Of a stretch of DNA of 64,000 nucleotides, positions 1 to 8,427 are shown piece by piece (within the stretch, counting starts at the first letter, position 1; each line of letters opens with the position of its first letter). The translations under genes and the position numbers were made by a program. This DNA is from HGM12587 sp964602445 (GTDB taxonomy: Bacteria; Bacillota; Clostridia; Lachnospirales; Lachnospiraceae): contig CAZRQV010000008.1 of the NCBI GenBank assembly GCA_964602445.1, positions 6,929 through 70,928 of the forward strand. The letters are read 5' to 3'. The notes beneath the pieces were generated by a model that was not told the origin of the DNA, did no database searches, and saw only the letters and a program-made list of their open reading frames with translations.

Positions 1-269
1 AAAAGAGCAAACGGGAAAATCTGATCGAACCTACCGATATTCAAGATGAGATTTATCTCGAAAAAGCATTCGAACCGGATCTGGAGCTTTACGAAGCCGT
101 CCGGCAGCTGGCTCCTGAAACGCAGACTATCATTTTTCTGCATTATTACGAAGAATATACACTCAAAGAAATTGCACAGATTACTGACTGTAATCTGAAC
201 ACCGTCAAATCCAGACTCTATGCCGGTCTCAAAAAATTAAAGGAAATTGTAAAGGAGGATGTACAATGA
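1..269 (+). CDS. ECF-type RNA polymerase sigma factor, C-terminal part (cut by window edge)
   Basis: The reading frame is open from base 3 and ends in TGA at 267-269; the 5' part lies outside the window. The visible 88 residues carry sigma-70 region 4, the helix-turn-helix that contacts the -35 element: a LAPETQTIIFLHYYEEYTLK stretch followed by EIAQITDCNLNTVKSRLYAG. Region 2 is not visible. The stop overlaps the next gene's start (ATGA), so the two are translationally coupled, the usual layout of an ECF sigma factor and its anti-sigma factor. Family assignment is firm; the stimulus is unknown, although the RsiV-like partner suggests an envelope-stress type system. Confidence 0.9.
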   Translation, partial: KSKRENLIEPTDIQDEIYLEKAFEPDLELYEAVRQLAPETQTIIFLHYYEEYTLKEIAQITDCNLNTVKSRLYAGLKKLKEIVKEDVQ

Positions 270-1183
270 GAAATTTAAAAGATGCAAAAAACATTTATGA
301 TCACATCGTAGTTCCGGAGGAATTAGACGAACGACTTCGCAGCGCACTTGAAACTGCGCCAAAGACCAATGTTCATAAAAAAAGTCGTTTGGTTTATTTT
401 TCTAAATGGGCTGCTGCTTCTGCCGCTGCATTATTCTTATGCTTTACGGTAGGAGTCAACACCAGCGAAAGCTTTGCTATGGGGGTTTCTGAAATGCCAA
501 TTCTCGGCACCATCGCAAAAGTTTTAACGATCCATTCTTACGAAACTGTCGAAGACACCACAACAACCAAAGTAACCATTCCTGAAGTTCAGGTAGAAAC
601 CGCTGACAAAGAAGTAGAAAAAGCAATCACTGATGTTAATGCTGAAATTCAGAAAATCGTTGCTGAATTCACTGCCGAGAAACAGGCGGAAGCTGCTGAA
701 TACAAAGAAGCATTTTTCGCAACCGGCGGCACAGAAGAAGAGTGGGGCGACAGAGACATTGATATCAATGTGGATTATGAAGTAAAATGTCAGAATGATT
801 CCATTCTTTCTCTTCTTTTAGACGGCTGGATGTCTTCTGTAAACTTCCAGGAAGAACGCCACTTCTACAATATTGATCTGGTAACCGGAAAAGAATTAAC
901 TCTGACAGATCTTCTTGGAGAAGATGCTTACAGCTATGCATCTGAAAATGTCAAAAGTCAGATGGAAGAGCGAGTTGCAGAAAACCCTGAAGAACTTATT
1001 TACTGGGGAATCAATGACAACAGCGAAGAATTTGAAGATGTCGAAGGATTTGCATTTCCGGGTGTTACCGAAACGACTCCTTTCTATATTAATGAAGATG
1101 GAAATGTAGTCATTTCTTACAACAAATACGATGCAGCACCGGGTTATATGGGAATTCAGGAATTTGTGATTCCTGCAAGATAA
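266..1183 (+). CDS. RsiV-like anti-sigma factor, membrane-anchored, DUF3298-type C-terminus
   Basis: A 305-residue protein with a cytoplasmic N-terminus of about 46 residues, one membrane helix (about 47-66, WAAASAAALFLCFTVGVN) and a large acidic extracytoplasmic part. The C-terminal half (about 165-305; YNIDLVTGKELTLTDLLG, then FYINEDGNVVISYNKYDAAP) has the look of the DUF3298 domain of RsiV, the Bacillus anti-sigma factor that senses lysozyme. It is coupled by a 4-base overlap to the sigma factor gene. By analogy it would hold the sigma factor at the membrane until the outer domain is triggered. Lysozyme sensing is inference from the family; the ligand cannot be read from sequence. Confidence 0.8.
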   Translation: MRNLKDAKNIYDHIVVPEELDERLRSALETAPKTNVHKKSRLVYFSKWAAASAAALFLCFTVGVNTSESFAMGVSEMPILGTIAKVLTIHSYETVEDTTTTKVTIPEVQVETADKEVEKAITDVNAEIQKIVAEFTAEKQAEAAEYKEAFFATGGTEEEWGDRDIDINVDYEVKCQNDSILSLLLDGWMSSVNFQEERHFYNIDLVTGKELTLTDLLGEDAYSYASENVKSQMEERVAENPEELIYWGINDNSEEFEDVEGFAFPGVTETTPFYINEDGNVVISYNKYDAAPGYMGIQEFVIPAR

Positions 1184-1308
1184 TCCTGCATTTTATCTTC
1201 ACACTTACCGAACAGAGAATACCGGCGAATTATTTCACGATTGAAACCAATCTTGCCCATCGGGCTTTCCGCATCATAGAAAATTTTATTAAAATCTTCT
1301 ATGATCAC

Positions 1309-1356
1309 AAAAACAGCTGCCAAACACGTTTTGCGTGTTCTGGCAGCTGTTTTTTA
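1309..1356. terminator. Bidirectional intrinsic terminator
   Basis: A perfect hairpin, AAACAGCTGCCA...TGGCAGCTGTTT, with an inner CACG/CGTG extension, flanked by A-rich sequence on the left and a T run on the right. It serves the plus-strand anti-sigma gene and can also stop minus-strand transcription from the gene ending at 1453. A second hairpin (ATCATAGAA...TTCTATGAT, 1273-1305) lies just upstream. Nothing else is seen in the 1184-1452 gap. Confidence 0.85.
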
Positions 1357-1452
1357 CTTGAAAATTAGTTTTTGTATACGTGCTGTCACTGTTTCCTCGT
1401 TTTAGCAAACAAGTGTGATCTTATATTTGCGTACCGCAATCCAATTTTATGA

Positions 1453-1845
1453 TTAGAATTTCACAGTTTCCGGTTCATGTGTAAAGGAAGAAAATACTGC
1501 AGTTGCATTCCGGAAATAAAATACTTCTGTATTGCCATCATCCGGAGAATACATTTTCTGTAAAGACGGATAGGCATCCAGCATGGACTGTCTTGCTTCT
1601 CTTCGATCGTCTTCTACAAGTTCTCCTGCTACACGGAGCCATTCTCCATTCTTAAAGGCACAAATCTCTGCTTTTGGATTTCCATGAAGCTGTTTGGAAA
1701 CTTCCTTTACTTTTCCGGTCTGAATGTATACCTTACCTTCGAAAATATGGGCAGTGCCGAAAGGTCTGACTCTTGGCTGATCCCCTTCTGTCGTCGCCAG
1801 ATAATAAGTTCCTGCTTCTTTTAAAAATTTTACTACACGTTCCAT
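1453..1845 (-). CDS. Pyridoxamine 5'-phosphate oxidase-fold (FMN-binding split barrel) protein
   Basis: A 130-residue protein of the small PNPOx-like split-barrel family. The sequence shows the usual order: a helix at the N-terminus (MERVVKFLKEAGTYYLAT), the PRVRPFGTAHIFEGKVYIQT strand pair, the TGKVKEVSKQLHGNPKAEIC segment expected to contact the flavin phosphate, and a beta strand-rich end. Family members bind FMN or F420 and act as flavin reductases or oxidoreductases; the substrate here is unknown. It stands alone, 58 bases downstream of the ABC-F gene, on the same strand. It is not a true PdxH, which is about 200 residues with a longer C-terminus. Confidence 0.8.
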   Translation of the reverse strand: MERVVKFLKEAGTYYLATTEGDQPRVRPFGTAHIFEGKVYIQTGKVKEVSKQLHGNPKAEICAFKNGEWLRVAGELVEDDRREARQSMLDAYPSLQKMYSPDDGNTEVFYFRNATAVFSSFTHEPETVKF

Positions 1846-1903
1846 GATGCAATTCTCCTACTGTAATTTTTATCCTGTCATTTTATTTTCAACAATGCTG
1901 AAA

Positions 1904-3457
1904 TTATAATTTGGTAGTCCACTGGCTGCAGTCCCAGACTTCTGTTGCCAGACCGTCATAAAATTCCGGTTCATGGCACACCATCAGAATACTTCCTTTG
2001 TATGCCTGCAGTGCTCGTTTTAATTCGTCTTTCGCATCTACATCCAGATGGTTGGTCGGTTCGTCCAATACCAAAATGTTTGTTTCACGATTGATCAGTT
2101 TGCAAAGTCTGACTTTCGCTTGTTCTCCACCGCTTAATACCTTCACTTTACTCTCGATATGTTTGGTCGTCAGACCACATTTCGCCAGTGCAGAACGAAC
2201 TTCGTACTGGGTAAATCCCGGAAATTCCTGCCAGATTTCTTCAATACAGGTTGTCTGGATATCCTGACTCATTTCCTGTTCAAAATATCCGATGCTTAAA
2301 TAGTCTCCCAACTGTGCTTTTCCTTCTAACGGTTCGATCAAACCTAAAATACTCTTTAAAAGCGTTGTTTTTCCGATTCCGTTCGCACCCGTCAGAACAA
2401 TTTTCTTTCCTCGTTCCATTTCCAAGGTTAATGGTTTAGATAATGGTTCCTGATATCCGATGACCAGATTTTCTGTCTGGAAAATATATTTTCCCGGTAC
2501 TCTGGCTTCTTTAAAATGAAACTCCGGCTTCGGTCTTTCTGCTGCCAGTTCAATCAGATCCATTTTATCCAGTTTTTTCTGTCGGGACATTGCCATATTT
2601 CTGGTAGAAACTCTTGCTTTATTTCTTGCAACAAAATCTTTCAGATCAGCAATTTCTTTCTGCTGTCTGTTGTAGGCTGCTTCCAGCTGAGCCTTCTTCA
2701 TGGCATAAACTTCCTGGAATTTATCATAATCTCCCACATAACGTTCCAACTTCTGATGATCCATATGATAGATCAGATTAATCACGCTGTTTAAGAACGG
2801 AATATCATGGGAAATCAAAATAAATGCATTTTCATACTCATTCAGATATCGTTTCAGCCACTCAATATGCTCTACATCCAGATAGTTTGTCGGCTCGTCC
2901 AGCAGTAAAATATCCGGTTTTTCCAGAAGTAATTTTCCTAACAGCACCTTCGTTCTCTGACCGCCGGAAAGTTCTGTCACATCTTTATCCAGTCCGATGT
3001 CTGCAAGTCCCAAAGCTCTGCCGACTTCCTCTACTTTAGAATCAATCATATAGAAATCATGGGCAGATAACAGTTCCTGAATCACCCCTGTTTCTTCCAT
3101 ATAAACAGCCATCTCTTCTTCTGTCGCTTCTGCCATTTTCTCATACATGGCATTCATATCATTTTCCAACTGAAAAAGAAATTCAAAAGCACTTGCCAGT
3201 ACCTGACGAATGGTCATGCCTTTTTCCAGTACTGTATGCTGATCCAGATAACCAACACGTACATTTTTTGACCATTCTACCTTTCCTTCGTCCGGCATCA
3301 ATTTTCCGGTAATGATATTCATAAAGGTGGATTTACCTTCTCCATTGGCACCGATCAGTCCAATGTGTTCTCCTTTGAGAAGGCGGAAGGAAACATCGTC
3401 AAAAATTGCTCTGTCTCCGAATCCATGGGTTAAGTGTTCTACATTTAAAATACTCAT
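1904..3457 (-). CDS. ABC-F family ATPase (YkpA/YbiT-like), ribosome-associated
   Basis: Two ABC domains in one chain without membrane segments, 517 residues. Domain 1 has Walker A GANGEGKS (residues 36-43), signature LSGGQ and Walker B LLLDEPTNYLD; domain 2 has GANGIGKTT, LSGGEQ and ILVLDEPTNHLD. The charged linker between them is the part ABC-F proteins insert at the ribosomal E site. These proteins act as translation factors or antibiotic-protection factors; the arrangement resembles the YkpA/YbiT group rather than a resistance type. The start is taken at MSILNVEHL, because its ATG overlaps the proA stop (ATGA); the upstream in-frame Met would lie inside proA. It is the last gene of the proCBA transcript. 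Confidence 0.9.
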   Translation of the reverse strand: MSILNVEHLTHGFGDRAIFDDVSFRLLKGEHIGLIGANGEGKSTFMNIITGKLMPDEGKVEWSKNVRVGYLDQHTVLEKGMTIRQVLASAFEFLFQLENDMNAMYEKMAEATEEEMAVYMEETGVIQELLSAHDFYMIDSKVEEVGRALGLADIGLDKDVTELSGGQRTKVLLGKLLLEKPDILLLDEPTNYLDVEHIEWLKRYLNEYENAFILISHDIPFLNSVINLIYHMDHQKLERYVGDYDKFQEVYAMKKAQLEAAYNRQQKEIADLKDFVARNKARVSTRNMAMSRQKKLDKMDLIELAAERPKPEFHFKEARVPGKYIFQTENLVIGYQEPLSKPLTLEMERGKKIVLTGANGIGKTTLLKSILGLIEPLEGKAQLGDYLSIGYFEQEMSQDIQTTCIEEIWQEFPGFTQYEVRSALAKCGLTTKHIESKVKVLSGGEQAKVRLCKLINRETNILVLDEPTNHLDVDAKDELKRALQAYKGSILMVCHEPEFYDGLATEVWDCSQWTTKL

Positions 3458-4695
3458 CGAATTTGTCCGTCTCCATAAATCATATATTTGTAGCAGCAAA
3501 GCTCTTCCAATCCCATCGGACCTCTGGCATGAAGTTTCTGGGTAGAGATTCCCATCTCACAGCCCAGACCAAATTCTCCGCCATCGGTAAATCTGGTAGA
3601 AGCATTGACATAGACCGCTGCACTGTCTACTGCCATCATAAATTTTCTTGCAGTTTCCTGATCTTCCGTCACAATCCCATCGCTGTGTCCCGTATGATGT
3701 TCGCTGATATGAGCAATGGCTTCTTCCACGCTGTCCACCACTTTCACTGCAAGAATATAATCCAGAAATTCTGTATCAAAATCATTTTCATCGGCCGGTA
3801 CACCGTCAATGACCTTCGCCGCTCTTTCATCCAGACGAAGTTCTACCGGATGTTCGCCTTGATCCAGCATTTCTTTTAATTTCGGTAAAAATTGTTCATA
3901 AATGTCTTTATGTACCACACATACCTCTTCTGCATTACATACAGATGGTCTGCTGGTTTTTGCGTTTCGAATGATTTTTAACGCTTTTTCCTGATCCGCA
4001 TATCGATCCACGTAAACATGACAGATTCCAGTACCGGTCTGTATACAAGGCACTTTTGCATTTTCTGTACAGGCACGGATCAATCCTGCACCGCCCCTTG
4101 GAATCAAAAGATCTACATATCCCACGGCGGTCATCAGCTCTGTTGCCGACGCTCTGGTGGTATCTTCAATCAGATTGATAGCATCTTCAGAGATTCCAGC
4201 TCTTACCAGTCCTCTTTTTAAACATTTCACAATCGCTGCTGCAGAACGATAGGCTTCTTTTCCTCCACGAAGCACACAGACATTACCGCTTTTTAATGCC
4301 AATGCTGCTGCATCTGAAGTTACGTTTGGACGGCTTTCATAAATGATTGCGATTACACCCATTGCAACCGCTGTTTTTTCGATCACCAGTCCGTTCGGCC
4401 GCTGAATCCTTCTCAAAACTTTTCCCACCGGATCCGGCAGTTCTGCGACTTCTTTGATTCCCTGTGCCATTCCTTCGATCCGACTCTCGGAAAGTGCCAG
4501 TCGATCCATCATGACTTCCGAAATCTTTCCTTTGGAAGCTTCCAGATCTTTTACATTTTCTTTCAAGATCTCTTCTGTACCATTCAACAGTTCTTCTGCC
4601 ATAAAACGAAGGGCTGCATTCTTTTTTTCCGTATCAGCCAGCATCATAGACGCTTTTGCACTTTTTGCCGCTGTTAAAATCTCCTGTGTTGTCAT
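3454..4695 (-). CDS. proA: Glutamate-5-semialdehyde dehydrogenase (gamma-glutamyl phosphate reductase)
   Basis: Second step of proline synthesis: NADPH-dependent reduction of gamma-glutamyl phosphate to glutamate semialdehyde in the cytosol. The 413-residue length is standard for the family. The aldehyde-dehydrogenase fold is visible: YESRPNVTSDAAALALKSGN, the LLIPRGGAGLI loop, and the catalytic Cys in SRPSVCNAEEVCVVHK. It is the third gene of proC-proB-proA, 9 bases after proB, and it overlaps the downstream ABC-F start by 4 bases. No fusion with ProB (as in plant P5CS) is present. Confidence 0.97.
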   Translation of the reverse strand: MTTQEILTAAKSAKASMMLADTEKKNAALRFMAEELLNGTEEILKENVKDLEASKGKISEVMMDRLALSESRIEGMAQGIKEVAELPDPVGKVLRRIQRPNGLVIEKTAVAMGVIAIIYESRPNVTSDAAALALKSGNVCVLRGGKEAYRSAAAIVKCLKRGLVRAGISEDAINLIEDTTRASATELMTAVGYVDLLIPRGGAGLIRACTENAKVPCIQTGTGICHVYVDRYADQEKALKIIRNAKTSRPSVCNAEEVCVVHKDIYEQFLPKLKEMLDQGEHPVELRLDERAAKVIDGVPADENDFDTEFLDYILAVKVVDSVEEAIAHISEHHTGHSDGIVTEDQETARKFMMAVDSAAVYVNASTRFTDGGEFGLGCEMGISTQKLHARGPMGLEELCCYKYMIYGDGQIR

Positions 4696-4704
4696 ACATC
4701 CACC

Positions 4705-5475
4705 TCACGAATTTTTTCCTACAAACCTTGTTCCTACTGCTTCTCCTTCCAGAATCTGATACAGGATTTCCGGTCTCTTTCCATTGGCTATGACCATATC
4801 ACAGCCGGCATCTGTAGCAATCTGTGCAGCGATCAGTTTGGTCGCCATACCGCCGGTTCCCTGCCTGCTTCCGGCGCCGCCTGCCAGTTCCATGATTTCC
4901 GGAGTAATCTCCTCTACCAAAGGAATCAGCTTTCCGTCCGGATCTTTATGAGGATCTGCAGTAAACAATCCATCAATATCAGTTAAAAGAATCACCAATT
5001 CCGCCTGAACGCTTTTTCCAACAATCGCCGCCAGCGTATCATTGTCTCCAATCTCAATCTGTTCCGTGGCAACCGTATCATTTTCGTTAATGATCGGCAG
5101 TGCGCCCAGTTCCAGCAATCGTCTCAATGTATTTTCACAGTTATGTCTTCGTTTCTCGTTTTCAATATCTTCTCCGGTCAGAAGGATCTGTGCGACAGTA
5201 TGATTATATTCCGTAAAAAGTTTATCATAGGTATACATCAATTCACACTGTCCTACAGCGGCCGCTGCCTGCTTGGTAGGCATATCTGATGGTTTTCCCG
5301 GCAGCAGCAGTTTGCCAACACCCATTCCGATGGCTCCGGAAGATACTAATACGATTTCATGACCTGCATTTTTCAGATCACTTAATACTTTTACCAGAGT
5401 TTCTACTCTCTGAATATTTAACCGTCCTGTAGGATGTGCCAAAGTAGACGTTCCTACTTTTACTACAATTCTCAT
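4705..5475 (-). CDS. proB: Glutamate 5-kinase, short form without PUA domain
   Basis: First step of proline synthesis: ATP-dependent phosphorylation of glutamate. The amino-acid-kinase fold is clear: VVKVGTSTLAHPTGRLN at the N-terminus, LVSSGAIGMG, and the substrate loop INENDTVATEQIEIGDND. At 256 residues it ends after the kinase domain and lacks the roughly 100-residue C-terminal PUA domain of E. coli ProB. PUA-less forms are known in other bacteria; in E. coli the domain affects feedback by proline. It lies 3 bases downstream of proC. Confidence 0.95.
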   Translation of the reverse strand: MRIVVKVGTSTLAHPTGRLNIQRVETLVKVLSDLKNAGHEIVLVSSGAIGMGVGKLLLPGKPSDMPTKQAAAAVGQCELMYTYDKLFTEYNHTVAQILLTGEDIENEKRRHNCENTLRRLLELGALPIINENDTVATEQIEIGDNDTLAAIVGKSVQAELVILLTDIDGLFTADPHKDPDGKLIPLVEEITPEIMELAGGAGSRQGTGGMATKLIAAQIATDAGCDMVIANGKRPEILYQILEGEAVGTRFVGKNS

Positions 5476-5478
5476 CTC

Positions 5479-6294
5479 TTATTTCTTCCCCAACTCTTTT
5501 GTTTTTTCATATGCCGCATCGACAGCCTCAAAGACGGTTCCGCGAAATCCGCCTTTTTCTAACGCACGTACTCCCTGGATCGTACTTCCGCCCGGTGAAC
5601 ACACTGCATCTTTTAATGCTCCCGGATGCTGTCCGCTCTTTAATACCATTTCTGCAGAACCGAGCAGCATCTGCGCTGCGTATTCCTGTGCTTTTGCACG
5701 GGGAAGTCCGCAGGCCACTCCTCCATCTGCCAACGCTTCTATAAAAAGATAGGCAAATGCAGGACCACATCCTGTCAATGCACTTCCGGCGTCCATTAAT
5801 GTTTCCGGAAGTTCATCAAACTTTCCGGCCGCTTTCATTATATGAAGAAACGTGACCATTTCATCTAAATGGGTTTTGGTACTGCAGTATAAGATCATTC
5901 CGCTTCCTACCGCTGCCGGTGTATTCGGCATCAGACGGATCACCGGATAATGATCTCCCGCCATTTCCTGAATGGTTTCCATCGTCAGCCCCGCTGCCAT
6001 CGTTACGAGGACAAAACGATCGGTTCGATTTTTCAGTACCGGAGCGATTTCTTCCAGTACCTCCTGCATCATCTGCGGTTTTACCCCCAGAAAAATATAT
6101 TGACAATATTTTGCAATTTCCTTGTTCGTTCCTACCAGTGCCCCGCCAAGGGTTTCTGCCAGTTTTTCCGCCTTTGACCCGGTTCTGTTGGCAAGACAGA
6201 TCTGACCCGGCAGGATCATGTCTGATTTTGCTGCCGCTTTCGCTAAGGCGCTTCCCATATTGCCGCAGCCGATAAATCCGATATAAGCTTCCAT
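5479..6294 (-). CDS. proC: Pyrroline-5-carboxylate reductase
   Basis: Last step of proline synthesis: reduction of pyrroline-5-carboxylate to proline with NAD(P)H. The 271-residue protein starts with the Rossmann motif IGFIGCGNMGSALA and has the family signature near residues 160-190 (LTGCGPAFAYLFIEALAD, then GVACGLPRAKA). It is the first gene of the proC-proB-proA-ABC-F operon; a GAGGAGG ribosome site lies 7 bases before the ATG and a strong promoter sits at 6323-6351. I see no T-box or proline-specific leader, so regulation by such a mechanism is not supported. Confidence 0.96.
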   Translation of the reverse strand: MEAYIGFIGCGNMGSALAKAAAKSDMILPGQICLANRTGSKAEKLAETLGGALVGTNKEIAKYCQYIFLGVKPQMMQEVLEEIAPVLKNRTDRFVLVTMAAGLTMETIQEMAGDHYPVIRLMPNTPAAVGSGMILYCSTKTHLDEMVTFLHIMKAAGKFDELPETLMDAGSALTGCGPAFAYLFIEALADGGVACGLPRAKAQEYAAQMLLGSAEMVLKSGQHPGALKDAVCSPGGSTIQGVRALEKGGFRGTVFEAVDAAYEKTKELGKK

Positions 6295-6322
6295 CTTTTG
6301 TCCTCCTCATTGCATTTTTTAA

Positions 6323-6351
6323 ATTTTATGACACAACGAGAAAAAGGTCAA
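6323..6351 (-). promoter_or_regulatory. Sigma-A promoter of the proC operon
   Basis: Read on the minus strand, the -35 is TTGACC (6346-6351), the spacer is 17 bases and the -10 is TAAAAT (6323-6328). The leader to the proC start is short, about 20 bases, leaving no room for a riboswitch. Confidence 0.75.
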
Positions 6352-6379
6352 TATGCTTTATTACGTTTTCACGCTAAAG

Positions 6380-6740
6380 TGTCGATGTTTCAGCCGAATT
6401 TCTTATTTTCACAGACACCTCCCCCGTCCCTATTTTTGCTCCACAAGGCATCGCAAAACAGGGGACAGGCGGCGGTGTTTGGCAAAATTTATGTTATCGA
6501 CACAACCAGAACATTTTTCTTTCATTATGTCAACTCACAACCGTAAAGATGGGAAGCTTTTGGGTGTACGGTGTTAAGTGGATGAGTCCGAAGATCCCGC
6601 TCTTAGAACTACTCCGCGAAACACCCATTGGTGTGAGCGGTTTGTAGTTCTTAGAAAGCAGCTGAGGAGGAAGGAACCTGCCGGGCACAACAGCTATCAC
6701 ATCTTACAGTGTAAACTCAGAATTCTAGTCAAAAATTTTA
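6380..6740 (+). repeat. Intergenic repeat family, copy A (structured-RNA-like, diverged ends)
   Basis: This fills the pepT-proC gap. It shares with copy B (8040-8425) a motif GCATCGCAAAACAGGGG (6448-6464), a CCGTA...TACGG stem, GTTAAGTGGATGAGTCCG followed by AAGATCC (6574-6598), a variable hairpin arm built on GAACTAC/GTAGTTC (6606-6651), the conserved block AGCTGAGGAGGAAGGAACC plus TGCCGGGC (6660-6686), and CTTACAGTGTAAACT (6704-6718). The arm differs in sequence from copy B but still pairs. The terminal inverted repeats seen in B and C are decayed here, so the edges are approximate. No protein is encoded. Confidence 0.6.
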
Positions 6741-6749
6741 CTTCGAATA

Positions 6750-7970
6750 CTACTCGTGAAGAAAATGTGCCATGATCTTCAGCATCATTTCCACGCAAAG
6801 GTCCATGCCTTCTGCAGTCACATGTTCATACGGTCCGTGGAAGCCAAATCCACCGGTACCAAGATTCGGGCATGGAAGTCCCATAAAACTTAATCTTGCA
6901 CCATCTGTGCCGCCGCGGATTGCTACGACTGCCGGATTTAATCCTACTTCTTTTGCAGCTTCCTTGGCATAATCGATCAGGTACAGATGCGGTTCAATCT
7001 TTTCTTTCATATTATAATACTGATCTTTCACCGTCAGTTCTGCGGTTCCTGCACCGTATTTTTCATTGATTTCACGAACGATGTTCTGCATGAATTCTTT
7101 TTTGGCTTCAAATTTTTCTCTGTCGTGATCACGAATGATATATTCCAGTTTTGCCTGTTCTACCGTTCCGTGCATATCTGTCAGATGGAAAAATCCTTCA
7201 TAGCCTTCTGTTTTGGAAGGAACTTCGTCTGCCGGAAGCATTCCGTTGAGTTCCATGGCAACCAGCTGCGCATTGATCATAATATCTTTTGCACTTCCCG
7301 GATGAACATTATTACCATTCACGATCACAACTGCACCTGCTGCATTGAAGTTTTCGTATTCAATCTCGCCTTCTTTTCCGCCATCCATTGTATAGGCAAC
7401 ATCTGCGCCAAATCTTTCTACATCAAAATGATCTGCACCTTCTCCGATTTCTTCATCCGGAGTAAAACTGATACAAAGTTTTCCATGTGGAATATTTTCA
7501 GATAAAATACGTTCCAGCATAGTCATGATCTCCGCAATACCGCTCTTATCATCAGAACCTAACAAAGAAGTTCCGTCGGTTGTGATCAGGGTACGTCCTT
7601 TCATCTCTGCAAGATCCGGAAAATCTTTTACTTTTAAGATGCGTCCGCTTTCTCCCAGAACAACATCTGTTCCATCATAATTTTCAATGATCTGAGGTTT
7701 TACACCGCATCCATTAAAATCCGGTGCCGTATCCATATGGGCGATAAATCCAAGACTTTTACAGTTTTCATATCCTTCTGTGGCAGGAATCGAAGCGTAG
7801 ACGTAACATTTTTCATCCACTTCTGCATTGTCCACACCCAATGCTTTCAACTCTTCTACCAGCATTTTTGCCAGATTAAACTGGCATGCAGATGATGGAT
7901 GGAGTCCGGAAACCGGATCACTTGGAGTATCCACCGCTGCGTATTTTAATAATCTTTCATATGCTTTCAT
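6750..7970 (-). CDS. pepT: Peptidase T, tripeptide aminopeptidase (M20B metallopeptidase)
   Basis: A cytosolic zinc exopeptidase that removes the N-terminal residue of tripeptides. The 406-residue length matches PepT. Metal and catalytic residues are in place: GFIAHMDTAPD (His and Asp), TTDGTSLLGSDDKSGIAEIM (bridging Asp), TPDEEIGEGADHFD (catalytic Glu pair), and the late GFHGPYEHV histidine. A good AAAGGAG ribosome site precedes the ATG. It is a single gene between repeat copies A and B. Confidence 0.95.
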   Translation of the reverse strand: MKAYERLLKYAAVDTPSDPVSGLHPSSACQFNLAKMLVEELKALGVDNAEVDEKCYVYASIPATEGYENCKSLGFIAHMDTAPDFNGCGVKPQIIENYDGTDVVLGESGRILKVKDFPDLAEMKGRTLITTDGTSLLGSDDKSGIAEIMTMLERILSENIPHGKLCISFTPDEEIGEGADHFDVERFGADVAYTMDGGKEGEIEYENFNAAGAVVIVNGNNVHPGSAKDIMINAQLVAMELNGMLPADEVPSKTEGYEGFFHLTDMHGTVEQAKLEYIIRDHDREKFEAKKEFMQNIVREINEKYGAGTAELTVKDQYYNMKEKIEPHLYLIDYAKEAAKEVGLNPAVVAIRGGTDGARLSFMGLPCPNLGTGGFGFHGPYEHVTAEGMDLCVEMMLKIMAHFLHE

Positions 7971-8039
7971 ATCATATTCTCCTTTTTATCATTCATAATT
8001 AACTTTCCATATCACAACCAGGCCACTTTGCAACAACTA

Positions 8040-8425
8040 ACCAGAAAAGGATACTTTTTTGTAATCAATTTTTACAAGCACCATCCTCCGCCTCCTTTGG
8101 CCAAATGCATCGCAAAACAGGGGGCAGATGCTTATGAATTATTAGAATCATCATTGAAAATCAAAATTATCTTCATCGTAAGCGTATATTTTTTCAAAGC
8201 ACAGCCGTAATGATGGAGCACTGTCCAAAGCACGGCGTTAAGTGGATGAGTCCGAAGATCCAGCACTAGCAGCTCATTAATGAGGAAGCCTTTGCTGACG
8301 AATTTAGGAGCTGGTTGTGATTAGCTGAGGAGGAAGGAACCTGCCGGGCGTGACAGTCTCCAGCTTACGGCGTAAACTGAAAAATACACATTACAAAAAA
8401 GGATCTCTTTTGGTAATCAAGCACC
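8040..8425 (+). repeat. Intergenic repeat family, copy B, with terminal inverted repeats
   Basis: About 385 bases between the MATE stop and the pepT start. The ends form an imperfect inverted repeat of about 28 bases: left TAACCAGAAAAGGATAC followed by TTTTTTGTAAT (8039-8066); right, read inverted, TTACCAAAAGAGATCC followed by TTTTTTGTAAT (8391-8417). Inside, in order: CCGCCTCCTTTGGCCAAAT (8088-8106), GCATCGCAAAACAGGGGG, a CCGT/ACGG stem, GTTAAGTGGATGAGTCCG with AAGATCC, a variable arm, AGCTGAGGAGGAAGGAACC with TGCCGGGC, and CTTACGGCGTAAACT. No transposase or target-site duplication could be shown. A non-autonomous mobile element carrying a structured RNA is the best reading. Confidence 0.65.
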
Positions 8426-8427
8426 CG

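Noticed and set aside
6572..6686. Cobalamin, THF or hammerhead-type RNA in the conserved core of repeats A and B
   Set aside because: Short pieces (GCGTTAAGTG, GATGAGTCCG, CCTGCC) resemble parts of those RNAs, but the full conserved cores and their order are absent, and neighbouring genes do not fit.
6295..6750. T-box or proline leader upstream of proC
   Set aside because: No T-box sequence or specifier loop was found; the promoter leaves only about 20 bases of leader.
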